From assembly GCF_019737615.1 (NCBI RefSeq), contig NZ_JAHKKS010000004.1, positions 124,001 to 188,000 on the forward strand: DNA of 64,000 nucleotides, written 5' to 3'. Source of the DNA: Sphingobium xanthum (lineage in GTDB: Bacteria > Pseudomonadota > Alphaproteobacteria > Sphingomonadales > Sphingomonadaceae). Below the pieces are notes generated by a model. It saw only the letters and a program-made list of their open reading frames with translations. It had not been told where the DNA came from and did no database searches. Made by a program: the position numbers and the translations under genes. The stretch's first letter is position 1; every line of letters starts with the position of its first letter. Shown here piece after piece: positions 7,812 to 16,977 of the stretch.

Positions 7812-8203
7812 GTATCGGGGTTCCAGGCTTCGTAGTCGCCCGTGGCCATCTGACGCTTGCCGCCGGCCTCGATCGCGCCGGACGGGCGATAAGCATTGGG
7901 CGTGCCGGTCTGGTTGGGCGTATAGTCCGCTTCCCAGATGCGCGGCGGGGGCAGGTGGCTCTCGGGGGTGCCTTCGATCGTGTGATGCAGCCAGCCATGC
8001 CATTCGGCCGGCACGCGGCTTGCGTCGTTAGCGCCCTTGTAGATCACGAAGCGGCGGGTCAGCCCATTGGGGTCGGTGCCGCCTTCATAATAGACATTGC
8101 CCTGATGATCCTCGCCGACCCGCGTGCCGTTGCGCGCGGTGTTGAGCCAGGTTCCGAAGGTCGAGCCTTCCCACCATGTGAAGATGTTCTTGACGATGCC
8201 CAT
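7808..8203 (-). CDS. NADH:ubiquinone oxidoreductase subunit NDUFA12 homologue
   Basis: The 131-residue protein matches the alphaproteobacterial/mitochondrial complex I accessory subunit NDUFA12 (B17.2). Key stretches are FTWWEGSTFGTWL, RVGEDHQGNVYYEGG, RRFVIYKG, VPAEWHGWLHHTIEG and YRPSGAIEAGGKR. It probably sits peripherally on complex I or helps its assembly. The start at 8203 gives the family N-terminus MGIVKNIF; the upstream extension overlaps the DUF192 gene and lacks similarity. Its stop overlaps the GTG of the DUF2155 gene. The main nuo operon is not in this window. Confidence 0.93.
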   Translation of the reverse strand: MGIVKNIFTWWEGSTFGTWLNTARNGTRVGEDHQGNVYYEGGTDPNGLTRRFVIYKGANDASRVPAEWHGWLHHTIEGTPESHLPPPRIWEADYTPNQTGTPNAYRPSGAIEAGGKRQMATGDYEAWNPDT

Positions 8204-8273
8204 GGGGCCAGCGCTTAGCCCGCCGCACGGGGGATTGGCAACCGCCGAAATGGCCTGCCGCCAAGCTCGTCGC

Positions 8274-8825
8274 TCATTGCGGGCAGAAGCGATCCGCCCG
8301 CCAGGCATTGGCGGCGGGCGCGGGCGACGCGCAGTCGCCCCACTCGACGCGGTCGCCCGGCGCGATGCCGAGCGCCTCGGCGCGCCCGCGCGCGATTTCC
8401 AGCACGGCCGAGACGCTCTCGCCCGCCGAGATCGGATGCAGATCGTTGGGCTTGCCTTCCAATATTGCCGCGATCGTCCCGTCCGGGCGAATGAAGAGCA
8501 GGTCGAGCGGGAGGGGCGTGTCCTTCATCCAGAAGGATGCGACCTGCGGATAGGGAAAGGGGAAGATCATGCCGCCATCGTCCGGCAGCGCTTTCCGGCC
8601 CATGAGGCCCTGCTGCTGCGCCTGATCGTCGACGGCGAGCTCGACGGTGAAGCTGTGAACCTTGTCGCCTGCGGTGCGGATGCGCAGCGGAACGGTGCCG
8701 CTCTGGGCAGGCTCGGTCTCCGCCTGGTTCGCGCTGTTTGCCGCTGGTTCACTCGTGCCTTTGCAGCCGGGCATGGCGAGAAGCAGCGCAGCGCCGCAGG
8801 CGCTCATTGCGAAACGGGAAATCAT
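8274..8825 (-). CDS. DUF192 family lipoprotein
   Basis: This is a 183-residue protein with an N-terminal signal ending in a lipobox-like AMPGC, followed by an Asn/Ala/Glu-rich linker. The DUF192 domain follows: FTVELAVDDQAQQQGLMGRK, MIFPFPYPQVASFWMKDTPL, PLDLLFIRPDG and GDRVEW. These are the hallmark QxxGLMxR and FWMKxTxxPLD motifs. Function is unknown; DUF192 proteins are small periplasmic beta-barrel-like domains. Two starts are possible: a GTG at 8837 overlapping the recX stop, or the ATG at 8825 with AGGAG 11 bases upstream. I favour the ATG. Confidence 0.85.
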   Translation of the reverse strand: MISRFAMSACGAALLLAMPGCKGTSEPAANSANQAETEPAQSGTVPLRIRTAGDKVHSFTVELAVDDQAQQQGLMGRKALPDDGGMIFPFPYPQVASFWMKDTPLPLDLLFIRPDGTIAAILEGKPNDLHPISAGESVSAVLEIARGRAEALGIAPGDRVEWGDCASPAPAANAWRADRFCPQ

Positions 8826-8833
8826 GCGGACAG

Positions 8834-9391
8834 TCACTCCTGTTCGTCCGGCGAGGGCGGCAGATCGCCCGGTGGCGAATCCACCCAGCGCCGCGCAAGG
8901 TCGAGGTCATGCCCGGCCCGCAGAAAGGTCGCCAGTTGCTTCTCGCGTGTGGGCCGATCGGGCACGACGTTGGCGAAGGGCCCGATCCGCTTGCGCCGCG
9001 CAAGCCGATGCGCCGCTTCCCAGCGCTCCATCGCATCCGGTGCCGCGTTGTCGGAGAACTCTTCGGAAATGCCATCCTGCCGCAAGGTTTCCTCGATCCG
9101 GCGGCGTCCTAGTCCGCGCCGCTGCATCGCGCCGGACTTCATCGTGGCAAAGGCCTCGTCATCGACGTAACGCAATGTGACCAGCCGGTCGGCGATTGCC
9201 TCGACATCGGGCGGTCTTTCACCGGTCCATTCGCGCTCGCGCAACTTGCGCCGCAGATAGGCAATCAGCTTGGCGCGGCTGGTGGCGAAGCGGCCGACAT
9301 AACCCAGCGCCAGATTTTCCAGCCCTTCGGCATCGATCGGCCGGGGCGCGGTTTTTTGCCCTGACGAATGCGTGCGCCATTTTTGTGCCAT
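8834..9391 (-). CDS. recX: Regulatory protein RecX
   Basis: The 185-residue protein has the RecX three-helix-repeat pattern: LALGYVGRFATSRAKLIAYL, ADRLVTLRYVDDEAFA, and SGAMQRRGLGRRRIEETLRQ, followed by ARRKRIGPF. RecX binds RecA filaments and modulates their growth. Unlike in many bacteria, recA is not adjacent. The ATG at 9391 has an AGGGA upstream; the longer frame runs into the divergent acyl-AMP ligase leader. It is the first gene of a tightly packed minus-strand chain with DUF192, NDUFA12 and DUF2155 genes. Confidence 0.87.
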   Translation of the reverse strand: MAQKWRTHSSGQKTAPRPIDAEGLENLALGYVGRFATSRAKLIAYLRRKLREREWTGERPPDVEAIADRLVTLRYVDDEAFATMKSGAMQRRGLGRRRIEETLRQDGISEEFSDNAAPDAMERWEAAHRLARRKRIGPFANVVPDRPTREKQLATFLRAGHDLDLARRWVDSPPGDLPPSPDEQE

Positions 9392-9539
9392 AGTCCCTGT
9401 CTTAAAGGACCCCGCCCGGAAGAAGCAAAGAAAACCGGGCCCGACGTGGATGCGGCTTCCGGACGACAGAGCGCAATGCACGCCTACAGCCGCAGCGCCT
9501 CGGTTTCGGACGGAAAAGGCGAATAAGAAGGGTCATTTG

Positions 9540-11258
9540 ATGTTTGCAACACCGACGGAAGATCGGCTTGCGCGACGTTTTGCGGATTTCGGCACTTTGG
9601 GAGAGGCGATGGATTATGCCGCCCAGGGTGTGCGCGGCCTCAATTTCCACGATGCGCGCGGCAATCTCGCGCGGCCTTATCCCTTCAGCGAGATGCGCGA
9701 CGACGCGATCGCCTGCGCGCACCGGCTGATCGCGCGCGGCATCAAGCCGCTGGACCGGATCGCCCTGGTGGCCGAAACCGGCGCCGAATTCGCGCAGCTC
9801 TTCTTCGGCATCGTCTATGCCGGCGCCTGGCCGGTGCCGCTGCCGCTGCCGACCAGCTTCGGCGGCAAGGAAAGCTATATCGACCAGCTGGTCGTCCAGC
9901 TGTCGAGCTGCGACCCGCTGCTGTTCCTCTATCCCGCCGAGCTGGAAGAAATGGCGAGCGAAGCTGCGCGCCGCCGCGATGTCGAGCCGATGAGCTTCGA
10001 GGATTTCCTCGGCGTCGAGGCCGCGCCTTGCGCGCTGCCGCAGGCCTCGAGCGACGACATCTGCTATCTGCAATATTCGAGCGGATCGACCCGCTTCCCG
10101 CATGGCGTCGCCGTCACGCACGCTGCGCTGCTCAGCAATCTCGCCGCGCACAGCAATGCGATGCAGCTCGTCATGTCGGATCGCTGCATCAGCTGGCTGC
10201 CTTGGTATCACGACATGGGCCTGGTCGGCTGCTTCCTCTCGCCAGTCGCTAATCAGGTCTCGACCGATTATCTCAAGACCGAGGATTTCGCTCGCCGCCC
10301 GCTGGCCTGGCTGGACATGATCTCGCGTCATGACGGCACCACGCTCAGCTATTCGCCGACCTTCGGTTACGACATCTGCGCCCGCCGCATGTCCAGCCAG
10401 ACGCGCGCGTCCGATCGTTTCGATCTGTCACGCTGGCGTGTTGCCGGCAATGGCGCGGACATGATCCGCCCCGACGTGATGCAGAGCTTCGTCGATGCCT
10501 TTGCCGAAGCGGGCTTCTCGCCCAAGGCGTTCCTGCCGAGCTACGGCCTTGCCGAGACGACCCTGGCGGTCACGATCATGCCGCCGGGCGAGGGGATCAT
10601 CGTCGAGCTGGTCGAGGAAACCGAGCTTAGCGGCGGCAACGCGCCGCAGGACCGTCCGCAGCGCTACCGCGCCATCGTCAATTGCGGCAAGCCGGTCATG
10701 GGGATGACTGTCGAGATCCGCGACGATTTCGGCGCGATCCTGCAGGAAAAGACCATCGGCAAGGTCTGGACGACCGGCCCAAGCCTCATGGTCGGCTATT
10801 TCCGCGATCAGGAAGCGACCGATGCCTGTATGGTCGACGGTTGGCTCGACACCGGCGACATGGGCTATCTGTCCGACGGCTATCTCTACATTGTCGGCCG
10901 CGCCAAGGACATGATCATCATCAACGGCAAGAATCACTGGCCGCAGGATATCGAGTGGGCCGTGGAGCAGCTGCCCGGCTTCAAGCAGGGCGACATCGCC
11001 GCCTTCTCGATCACGACGCCAGGCGGCGAGGAAGCCCCCGCAGTGCTCGTTCACTGCCGCGTGTCGGACAATGAGGAGCGCGCCAGGCTTCGCGACGACA
11101 TTCGCGAGCGCGTCCGCTCGATTACCGGCATGAACTGCGTCGTCGAGCTGGTCCCGCCGCGCTCGCTGCCGCGCACCAGCTCGGGCAAGCTCAGCCGCTC
11201 CAAGGCGCGCAAGCTGTATCTCGAAGGGGAAATTATTCCTTACGATATCGCGGCTTGA
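9540..11258 (+). CDS. Fatty acyl-AMP ligase (FAAL-type)
   Basis: The 572-residue adenylate-forming enzyme carries YLQYSSGSTRFPHGV (P-loop), SWLPWYHDMGLVG (typical of fatty acyl-AMP ligases), LPSYGLAETTLAV, and DTGDMGYLSDGYLYIVGRAK with GKNHWPQDIE. The conserved lysine region at the C-terminus is SSGKLSRSKAR. FAALs activate fatty acids as acyl-AMP and pass them to an acyl carrier protein or polyketide synthase rather than to CoA. No carrier protein, PKS or NRPS gene is next to it here. The start at 9540 follows AAGAAGGGTC. It is divergent from recX and upstream of the GGDEF-EAL gene. Confidence 0.9.
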   Translation: MFATPTEDRLARRFADFGTLGEAMDYAAQGVRGLNFHDARGNLARPYPFSEMRDDAIACAHRLIARGIKPLDRIALVAETGAEFAQLFFGIVYAGAWPVPLPLPTSFGGKESYIDQLVVQLSSCDPLLFLYPAELEEMASEAARRRDVEPMSFEDFLGVEAAPCALPQASSDDICYLQYSSGSTRFPHGVAVTHAALLSNLAAHSNAMQLVMSDRCISWLPWYHDMGLVGCFLSPVANQVSTDYLKTEDFARRPLAWLDMISRHDGTTLSYSPTFGYDICARRMSSQTRASDRFDLSRWRVAGNGADMIRPDVMQSFVDAFAEAGFSPKAFLPSYGLAETTLAVTIMPPGEGIIVELVEETELSGGNAPQDRPQRYRAIVNCGKPVMGMTVEIRDDFGAILQEKTIGKVWTTGPSLMVGYFRDQEATDACMVDGWLDTGDMGYLSDGYLYIVGRAKDMIIINGKNHWPQDIEWAVEQLPGFKQGDIAAFSITTPGGEEAPAVLVHCRVSDNEERARLRDDIRERVRSITGMNCVVELVPPRSLPRTSSGKLSRSKARKLYLEGEIIPYDIAA

Positions 11259-11326
11259 GGGAAAACGGCCAAGAAGTTCGTCCGTTGCTTACGGGTTGAT
11301 AACCTCAACCATCTTATGTGCGATGA

Positions 11327-13690
11327 GTGATAAATCGCCCCACGCCTCAGACTCATCGGGCAACGCCCCTTCCTGAGACGCTGCCGCTTACCGTGATGAC
11401 CGGTTTGCAGCGGCTGCCGGGCGAGCATGTCGAGTTCGTTCACGGCAGCCAGCTGCGCGCGTCGGACCGCATGCTGAACCTGTGCGTGACACTGGCGGCG
11501 ATTTCCGTTTTCCTGGTCGATTTCCGCTTCGCCGGCCATCTCCCCGCGTGGATGCTGGTTCTCTGGACGACGCTCATGGCGCTTGCCCATGCGCCGTCCA
11601 TGCGCATGCGCTGGGCCAATATCGCGTCCGACTATGCGACGGTGACCCGTGGCGTCCTGCTCAGGCATGGCGCCTGGTCGTTTCTGCAGGGCGCGGTCTG
11701 GCTCATGGCAATGGTGATGTTCTCGCGAGAGGCGCATGCTTCCGAAATCGTGACGCTCTGGACCATTGCCTGCTGCCTGATGGCGGCCGTGGCCATTGCG
11801 TATCAGTCCACTCCGCTTTCGGCGGTCGGCTTCATCGTGACCATTGGCGGTGGCGCGATCTGGATGATGCTCAAACATGCCGATCCATTGCTGGCCGCGG
11901 TCGTGACGACCTATGCCATGCTGCTGCTCGGCGCGAGCCTGCGTCAGGCGCATCTCTTCGGCATCCAGCTGACGACCAACAAGCTTCTGGCGGAAAAGCG
12001 CGAAGTCGTCAGCCTACTTCTGCGGGAGCATGATGTGGATGCGTCGGACTCCCTTTGGCAGACTGACATTGCGCGGCGCCTGACCGGCGTCTCCCCCTCC
12101 TTCGCGCGCATGCTCGGCACGAACGCGGAGGATCTGGAAGGGCGCTCCATTCTTCAGGTGCTGGCCGGCCCGAGCTGGGAAGGCGGCAAGTTCGATCCCG
12201 CGCTCCATGTGCTGGCCGAAAAGCTCAAGGATCGCGTTCCCTTTTCCGACCTCGTCCTGCCGGTCTTCGTCAGCGGCCAGCAGCGCTGGTGGGAGATTTC
12301 GGCGTCGCCGCGTATCGACGAGAAGGGCGCGTTCCTCGGCTTTCGGGGCGTCGGTTCGGACATCACCGTCCAGAAGGAATCGTCGGAGCGGATTTCGCAG
12401 ATGGCCCGCTACGACATGCTGACCAATTTGCCGAACCGCCTGCATCTGACCGGCGAGCTGTCGAGCGTGATCGAGCAGGTGGCGCAGTGGAACCGTCGCT
12501 GCGCTTTCCTCATGATCGATCTCGATCGCTTCAAGTCGGTCAACGACACGCTTGGCCATCTGGTGGGCGACCAGCTGCTCGCGCAAGTGGCCGAGCGCTT
12601 GCGGAAAGTCTGCTCGGCCAACGAAATTTGCGGGCGCCTGGGCGGCGACGAATTTGCCGTGGTCATTCGCGATGTGCCCGAGCCGCTGTACATCGATCAG
12701 CTGGCAACTGCGATCATAGAGGCTGTCTCGCAGCCTTATCTGGTCGATAATCACACCCTGTTCATCGGCGCCAGCGTCGGGTCCTCGTCGGCGCCGCAGG
12801 ACGGCAGCGATGCCGAGACGCTGATCCGCAGCGCCGATCTCGCCATGTATCGCGCCAAAGAAGCCGGGCGCGGCAAGCATTTGCGCTATGCGCCCTCCAT
12901 GCATGCCGATGCCGAGGAACGGCGCCTGCTCGAAGTCGCGCTGCGCGACGCGCTGGCGCGTGATGAGCTTCATCTGTTGTTTCAGCCGATCGTTGCGGCG
13001 CACACTACGGAGGTCTCGGGCTTCGAGGCGCTGGTGCGCTGGACGCATCCCGCGCTCGGGCCGATCTCGCCCGCCAAGTTCATTCCCGTCGCCGAGGATG
13101 CGCGCCTGATCGCACCGATCGGAAACTGGGTGCTGCGCACGGCCTGCCGGGAGGCGTCGCAATGGCCCGAGGATGTCAGCATCTCGGTCAACGTCTCGGT
13201 CGAGCAGCTCTACGATCCGGAATTCCTCGACACGGTGGTGTCGGCACTCGCACATGGCGGGCTGGCGGCCAACCGGCTGGAGCTGGAAGTCACGGAGAGC
13301 ATTTTCCTGCGGGAAGGCACCGGCGTTGCCCAGTTGCTGGAAAAATTGATCAAGCTCGGCGTCCGCCTCTCGCTTGACGATTTCGGCACCGGATATTCCT
13401 CGCTCGGCTATCTTTCGCGCACGCGCTTCAACACGATCAAGATCGACCGCAGTTTCGTCACCGGGGCGGCGCGCAACCAGCGCGAGAGCATCGCTATCAT
13501 CAATGCGGTCGTCGCCATGGCGCAGAGCCTGGACATGGAGACCACGGCGGAGGGCGTCGAGACCGAGGCGGAATATGACCTCATCCGCGCGCTCGGCTGC
13601 AGCAAGATCCAGGGCTACTATTTCGGCCGCCCAATGCCGGCGGCGGATGCCCACGCGCTGTTCGGGGATAACAGCAGCCAGGTCGCCTGA
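11327..13690 (+). CDS. Membrane PAS-GGDEF-EAL cyclic-di-GMP protein
   Basis: The 787-residue protein has about six hydrophobic segments between residues 45 and 210 (integral sensor), a PAS-like domain around 245-350, a GGDEF domain with intact GGDEF at 439-443, and an EAL domain with EAL at 567-569, DDFGTGYSSL and KIDRSFV. Both catalytic sets look complete, so it may make and break cyclic di-GMP. The inhibitory I-site position (residues 430-433) reads SANE instead of RxxD, so product feedback is probably lost. The start is uncertain: GTG at 11327 or ATG at 11396; neither has a strong ribosome site. It controls motility or biofilm traits by family analogy only. Confidence 0.92.
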   Translation: MINRPTPQTHRATPLPETLPLTVMTGLQRLPGEHVEFVHGSQLRASDRMLNLCVTLAAISVFLVDFRFAGHLPAWMLVLWTTLMALAHAPSMRMRWANIASDYATVTRGVLLRHGAWSFLQGAVWLMAMVMFSREAHASEIVTLWTIACCLMAAVAIAYQSTPLSAVGFIVTIGGGAIWMMLKHADPLLAAVVTTYAMLLLGASLRQAHLFGIQLTTNKLLAEKREVVSLLLREHDVDASDSLWQTDIARRLTGVSPSFARMLGTNAEDLEGRSILQVLAGPSWEGGKFDPALHVLAEKLKDRVPFSDLVLPVFVSGQQRWWEISASPRIDEKGAFLGFRGVGSDITVQKESSERISQMARYDMLTNLPNRLHLTGELSSVIEQVAQWNRRCAFLMIDLDRFKSVNDTLGHLVGDQLLAQVAERLRKVCSANEICGRLGGDEFAVVIRDVPEPLYIDQLATAIIEAVSQPYLVDNHTLFIGASVGSSSAPQDGSDAETLIRSADLAMYRAKEAGRGKHLRYAPSMHADAEERRLLEVALRDALARDELHLLFQPIVAAHTTEVSGFEALVRWTHPALGPISPAKFIPVAEDARLIAPIGNWVLRTACREASQWPEDVSISVNVSVEQLYDPEFLDTVVSALAHGGLAANRLELEVTESIFLREGTGVAQLLEKLIKLGVRLSLDDFGTGYSSLGYLSRTRFNTIKIDRSFVTGAARNQRESIAIINAVVAMAQSLDMETTAEGVETEAEYDLIRALGCSKIQGYYFGRPMPAADAHALFGDNSSQVA

Positions 13691-13696
13691 CCGGGT

Positions 13697-14452
13697 TCAG
13701 TCCTTGCTGAGGCGGCGCTCGATCGCCGACCAGATCGCTGCGAACTGGGACGCCGGCGCGCTCTGCGGGGCGAAGGCGCCGAGCGGCAAGCGGCGGACGC
13801 CCATCTGCTCGACGATGCTGGCATAGCCCACATACGGCCAGTCGCTGTGCGTCTCCAGCGCGGCGGCATGCAGCTTGCGGCGACGATCGACCATCGAGAA
13901 GATCGGCAGGATCGGCGGATGCTTGCCGCCGCGCCGCACCAGCGTCGCGACCAGATCGTCGAGCGACTTGCGCGCGAGCGGCGAGGGGACGACGGGCACG
14001 ACGAGGATGTCGGCGGCATGCAGCACCTGTTCGGCCGTCTCGGTGAGGCCGGGCGGGCAATCGAGCACGATGCGGTCATAGACCTTGTCGAGACCCTCGA
14101 GCAGCTTGGAGAGGCGCTTCTTCTTGCCGAGTTCGAACAACAGCCGCTCGAGGCCGTGCAGCGAGGTGTCCGCGGCCAGCAGATCGAGATTGGCGATGGC
14201 GGTCGGTCGGCAAAGATCGGTCGGCTCGACATTGCGCGAGAAGACGGCGCGCGCCGCGTCACGTGCTTCGGCCTCGGGTGCGAGCATGAAGGTCGCAGCG
14301 GCCTGCGGGTCGAGATCCCACAGCAAGGTGCGGCGCGCAGACAGCGTCGCCGACGCCCACGCCAGGTTGACGGCGAAGGTCGATTTTCCGACGCCCCCCT
14401 TGAGGCTGTAGACCGCGATCGTTTTCATGTCTGGTTTGCTGGTCTTCGCCAT
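13697..14452 (-). CDS. ParA/MinD-type P-loop ATPase
   Basis: The 251-residue protein starts with the deviant Walker A motif KGGVGKSTFAVNLAW and has WDLDPQAAAT (Walker A') and DRIVLDCPPGLTE (Walker B). This is the ParA/MinD/Soj architecture of ATPases that position DNA, proteomes or cell structures. No parB, minC or minE partner and no parS-like site is visible nearby, so it is not the chromosomal parA. An internal ATG at 14428 (MKTIAVYSLKGG) is an alternative start. It is convergent with the GGDEF-EAL gene (6-base gap) and divergent from plsY. Cargo is unknown. Confidence 0.88.
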   Translation of the reverse strand: MAKTSKPDMKTIAVYSLKGGVGKSTFAVNLAWASATLSARRTLLWDLDPQAAATFMLAPEAEARDAARAVFSRNVEPTDLCRPTAIANLDLLAADTSLHGLERLLFELGKKKRLSKLLEGLDKVYDRIVLDCPPGLTETAEQVLHAADILVVPVVPSPLARKSLDDLVATLVRRGGKHPPILPIFSMVDRRRKLHAAALETHSDWPYVGYASIVEQMGVRRLPLGAFAPQSAPASQFAAIWSAIERRLSKD

Positions 14453-14613
14453 GGGGCGAGTTTGCGTCACTTTGGTGACAGGCGCGAGCAAATTGCGCAT
14501 CTCGGTCGGGATCGCTCGGGCGATGCCGGTGACGATCCCGCTTGCAAGGCGGGGCCATGCCGCGCAACAAGGTGTGCATCGCTCAGGGAGGACGGGTTTT
14601 GGAAGGCTGGCAG

Positions 14614-15201
14614 ATGACCGCGCTGGTGGCGTTGGTCGGCTATCTTCTGGGGTCGATCCCCTTCGGCATCATCCTGACCCGGCTTGCCGGCGCGGGCGAC
14701 CTCCGCGCGATCGGCTCGGGCAATATCGGCGCCACCAACGTTCTTCGCACCGGTCGCAAGGGACTGGCAGCGGCGACCTTGCTGCTGGACGCCGCCAAGG
14801 GTGCGCTGGCGGTCTGGGTCGGCGCGCAGATCCTGCCGGGCGAAGGCGCGGCGATCGCCGGTCTGTTCGCCTTCATCGGCCATTGCTTCCCGGTCTGGCT
14901 GCGCTTCAAGGGTGGCAAGGGCGTCGCGACGATGCTCGGCGTCGCGCTGGCGCTGAGCTGGATTGTCGGCTTGATCTTCGCAGCCGTCTGGCTGGGCGGG
15001 CTCGCGCTGTTCCGGATCAGCTCGGTCAGCGGCATGAGCGCCGCGACCAGCGCGCCTCTCGCAGCACTGGCGACCGGCCGGCCCGATCTGGCCGCCGCGC
15101 TCGGCATCATGGCGCTCATCGTGCTGTGGCGCCATCGCCCGAACATCGCGCGCCTGCTGAAGGGCGAGGAGCCCCGCGTCGGATCGTCCCGCCACGCATG
15201 A
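14614..15201 (+). CDS. plsY: Glycerol-3-phosphate acyltransferase PlsY
   Basis: PlsY transfers acyl groups from acyl-phosphate to glycerol-3-phosphate, the first step of phospholipid synthesis, in the inner membrane. The 195-residue protein shows the three family motifs: GSIPFG near the N-terminus with [31 protein letters not shown], and a C-terminal [15 protein letters not shown]. Five membrane helices fit. I chose the ATG at 14614 behind GGAAGG; a TTG at 14599 behind GGGAGGA is possible. The stop overlaps dprA by ATGA. Confidence 0.95.
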   Translation: MTALVALVGYLLGSIPFGIILTRLAGAGDLRAIGSGNIGATNVLRTGRKGLAAATLLLDAAKGALAVWVGAQILPGEGAAIAGLFAFIGHCFPVWLRFKGGKGVATMLGVALALSWIVGLIFAAVWLGGLALFRISSVSGMSAATSAPLAALATGRPDLAAALGIMALIVLWRHRPNIARLLKGEEPRVGSSRHA

Positions 15202-16286
15202 GTAACCTGTCAGGCGAGCGCTTCGACAAGCTCCGGCTGATCCGGACGGCGCATGTTGGCCCCGTCGCGTTTCGTCAGATTCTCCTGCGCTTCGGCAGTG
15301 CCGGACAGGCGCTGGAAGCCCTGCCGGAACTCGCCTCAAAGGGCGGCGGCCGAACCTTCCGCCCGGCGGACCCGCGCACCGTCGAGACCGAAGCGAAGCG
15401 CGTGGAGCAACTCGGCGCGCGCTACTGCTTCCTCGGCGATCCCGATTACCCGCCGGTCCTCGCACAGGCCGAAGCCGCGCCGCCGGCCTTGATCCTGCGT
15501 GGCGACACGGCTCTCGCTGCCCGCCGCTGCGTCGCGATGGTCGGCGCGCGCAATGCCTCCGCCGCAGCGATCCGCTTCGCCCGTGGCCTCGCGCATGAAC
15601 TGGCCGAGGCGGACATCGTCGTCGTCTCGGGGCTGGCGCGGGGCATCGACACCGCCGCGCATATGGGCGCGGGCACCGGCTCCACGATCGCCGTCATCGG
15701 CTCGGGCATCGACGTCCATTTCCCGCCCGAAAATGCCGAGCTTCAGGGCCGCATCTGCGACGAGGGCCTGCTCATCACCGAATTGCCGCCCGGCGCCGAA
15801 CCGCTGGCCCGCCATTTCCCGGCGCGCAACCGCATCATCGCCTGGATGAGCCTCGGCACCGTCGTGATCGAGGCGGCGCCCCGCTCGGGATCGCTGCTGA
15901 CCGCGCGCCTGGCGGGCGAGGAAGGGCGGGAAGTCATGGCCATCCCGGGTTTCCCGGCGGATCCCCGCGCGCAGGGCTGCAACAGCCTCATCCGCGACGG
16001 CGCGACTTTGGTGCAGAGCGCGGCCGATATCGTCGAGGCGATCGGCGCGCTCGATCCCCGCGCCGTGCGCTCGCCGCGTGCGCCTTATGCGGGCGAGCCG
16101 CCGGCCGATCTCGGCGAAACCGAGCGGGAGCGCGTGGTCGGCCTGTTGAGCCTCAGCCCGGTCGCGGTGGATGAGCTGGTGCGCCTCTCCGGCGTCCCGC
16201 CCGCGCTCGTGCAGACTGCCTTGCTAGAGCTGGAGATCGCCGGCCGTCTGCAGCGCCATGCCGGCGGCCGCGTCAGCCTCGCCTGA
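15198..16286 (+). CDS. dprA: DNA-processing protein DprA
   Basis: This 362-residue protein loads RecA onto incoming single-stranded DNA during transformation. The Rossmann-like DprA/Smf core includes [62 protein letters not shown] and [24 protein letters not shown]-terminal winged-helix-like domain ([20 protein letters not shown]) completes the usual alphaproteobacterial layout. The ATG overlaps the plsY stop (ATGA), so translation is coupled. The plsY-dprA-topA order is common in alphaproteobacteria; here two extra genes separate dprA and topA. Confidence 0.95.
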   Translation: MSNLSGERFDKLRLIRTAHVGPVAFRQILLRFGSAGQALEALPELASKGGGRTFRPADPRTVETEAKRVEQLGARYCFLGDPDYPPVLAQAEAAPPALILRGDTALAARRCVAMVGARNASAAAIRFARGLAHELAEADIVVVSGLARGIDTAAHMGAGTGSTIAVIGSGIDVHFPPENAELQGRICDEGLLITELPPGAEPLARHFPARNRIIAWMSLGTVVIEAAPRSGSLLTARLAGEEGREVMAIPGFPADPRAQGCNSLIRDGATLVQSAADIVEAIGALDPRAVRSPRAPYAGEPPADLGETERERVVGLLSLSPVAVDELVRLSGVPPALVQTALLELEIAGRLQRHAGGRVSLA

Positions 16287-16838
16287 TCATTTCGCCTTGC
16301 AGATCGGCTGCGCATCGCTTGGCGCATTGCCGCATAGGACGACGCTCGCGAGATAGTCGCGCGCCTTCTTCTCCGCCGCAGCATCGGGCACGCTGCGGAA
16401 CGCCACTTGCGCGACATGGACGTCGCTTGACGCCGTGATCGCGCGGTAGAAAGTCGTCTCCGGCTTGCCCGTCGCCGGATTGCGCGGGCAGCGCGTGGTC
16501 AATGTCGCCGTTTCGCGGCCAAGCACGATGCTGCGGGCAATTGCCGTCGTCTTCGCGCCCGGACAGACCGAGGCGATCCGCCCTGCAATGAAGTCCAGCA
16601 ACTCCGGCCCGGTCCGCCCGCGCTGGACCAGACCGGGGAAGCGCTGGAACGTCAGCATCCGCGTCCAGTTCTGCACGGTCTCGCCCTTGGGCACCCATTC
16701 CTCGATCGCCTCATTGGCATTGGCCGCCCGAAAGCCGACCACGAAGCCCGGTTCTGCCGTGTAGAGCAGGCGCTCCGCCGCCTCTGCCGGCGCGCAGGCC
16801 ATGATTGCCAGAACCATCGCTGCTTGGATGCTTCGCAT
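16287..16838 (-). CDS. Secreted protein of unknown function
   Basis: I do not recognise this 183-residue protein. It has a clear signal peptide (RSIQAAMVLAIMACAPAEAA, cleavage probably after AEA) and no later membrane span. The mature part contains an acidic, tryptophan-bearing region (EEWVPKGETVQNWTRML) and three cysteines (near VCPGAK, TRCPRN and LCGNAP), plus one near the end (PICKAK), which could form two periplasmic disulfides. The stop directly abuts that of dprA (convergent, 0-base gap). Its 5' side faces the von Willebrand gene, leaving a shared 139-base region for divergent promoters. Confidence 0.75.
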   Translation of the reverse strand: MRSIQAAMVLAIMACAPAEAAERLLYTAEPGFVVGFRAANANEAIEEWVPKGETVQNWTRMLTFQRFPGLVQRGRTGPELLDFIAGRIASVCPGAKTTAIARSIVLGRETATLTTRCPRNPATGKPETTFYRAITASSDVHVAQVAFRSVPDAAAEKKARDYLASVVLCGNAPSDAQPICKAK

Positions 16839-16977
16839 ATATCCCCCCGGCCGATGTGATGCTTCTGACTACCCCAAGCCAGGGACGTCGCAAAGAAGAT
16901 GTCGGCGCCCCCGCCAATTCACGCAGCGTTCAGTCTCGCTTTATGATATGTTGTCACATGGAAGTAGGGAGAGTGGG

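Noticed and set aside
13697..14452. Chromosomal parA next to an origin
   Set aside because: There is no parB, gidA/gidB or parS-like site nearby, and the neighbours are plsY and dprA.
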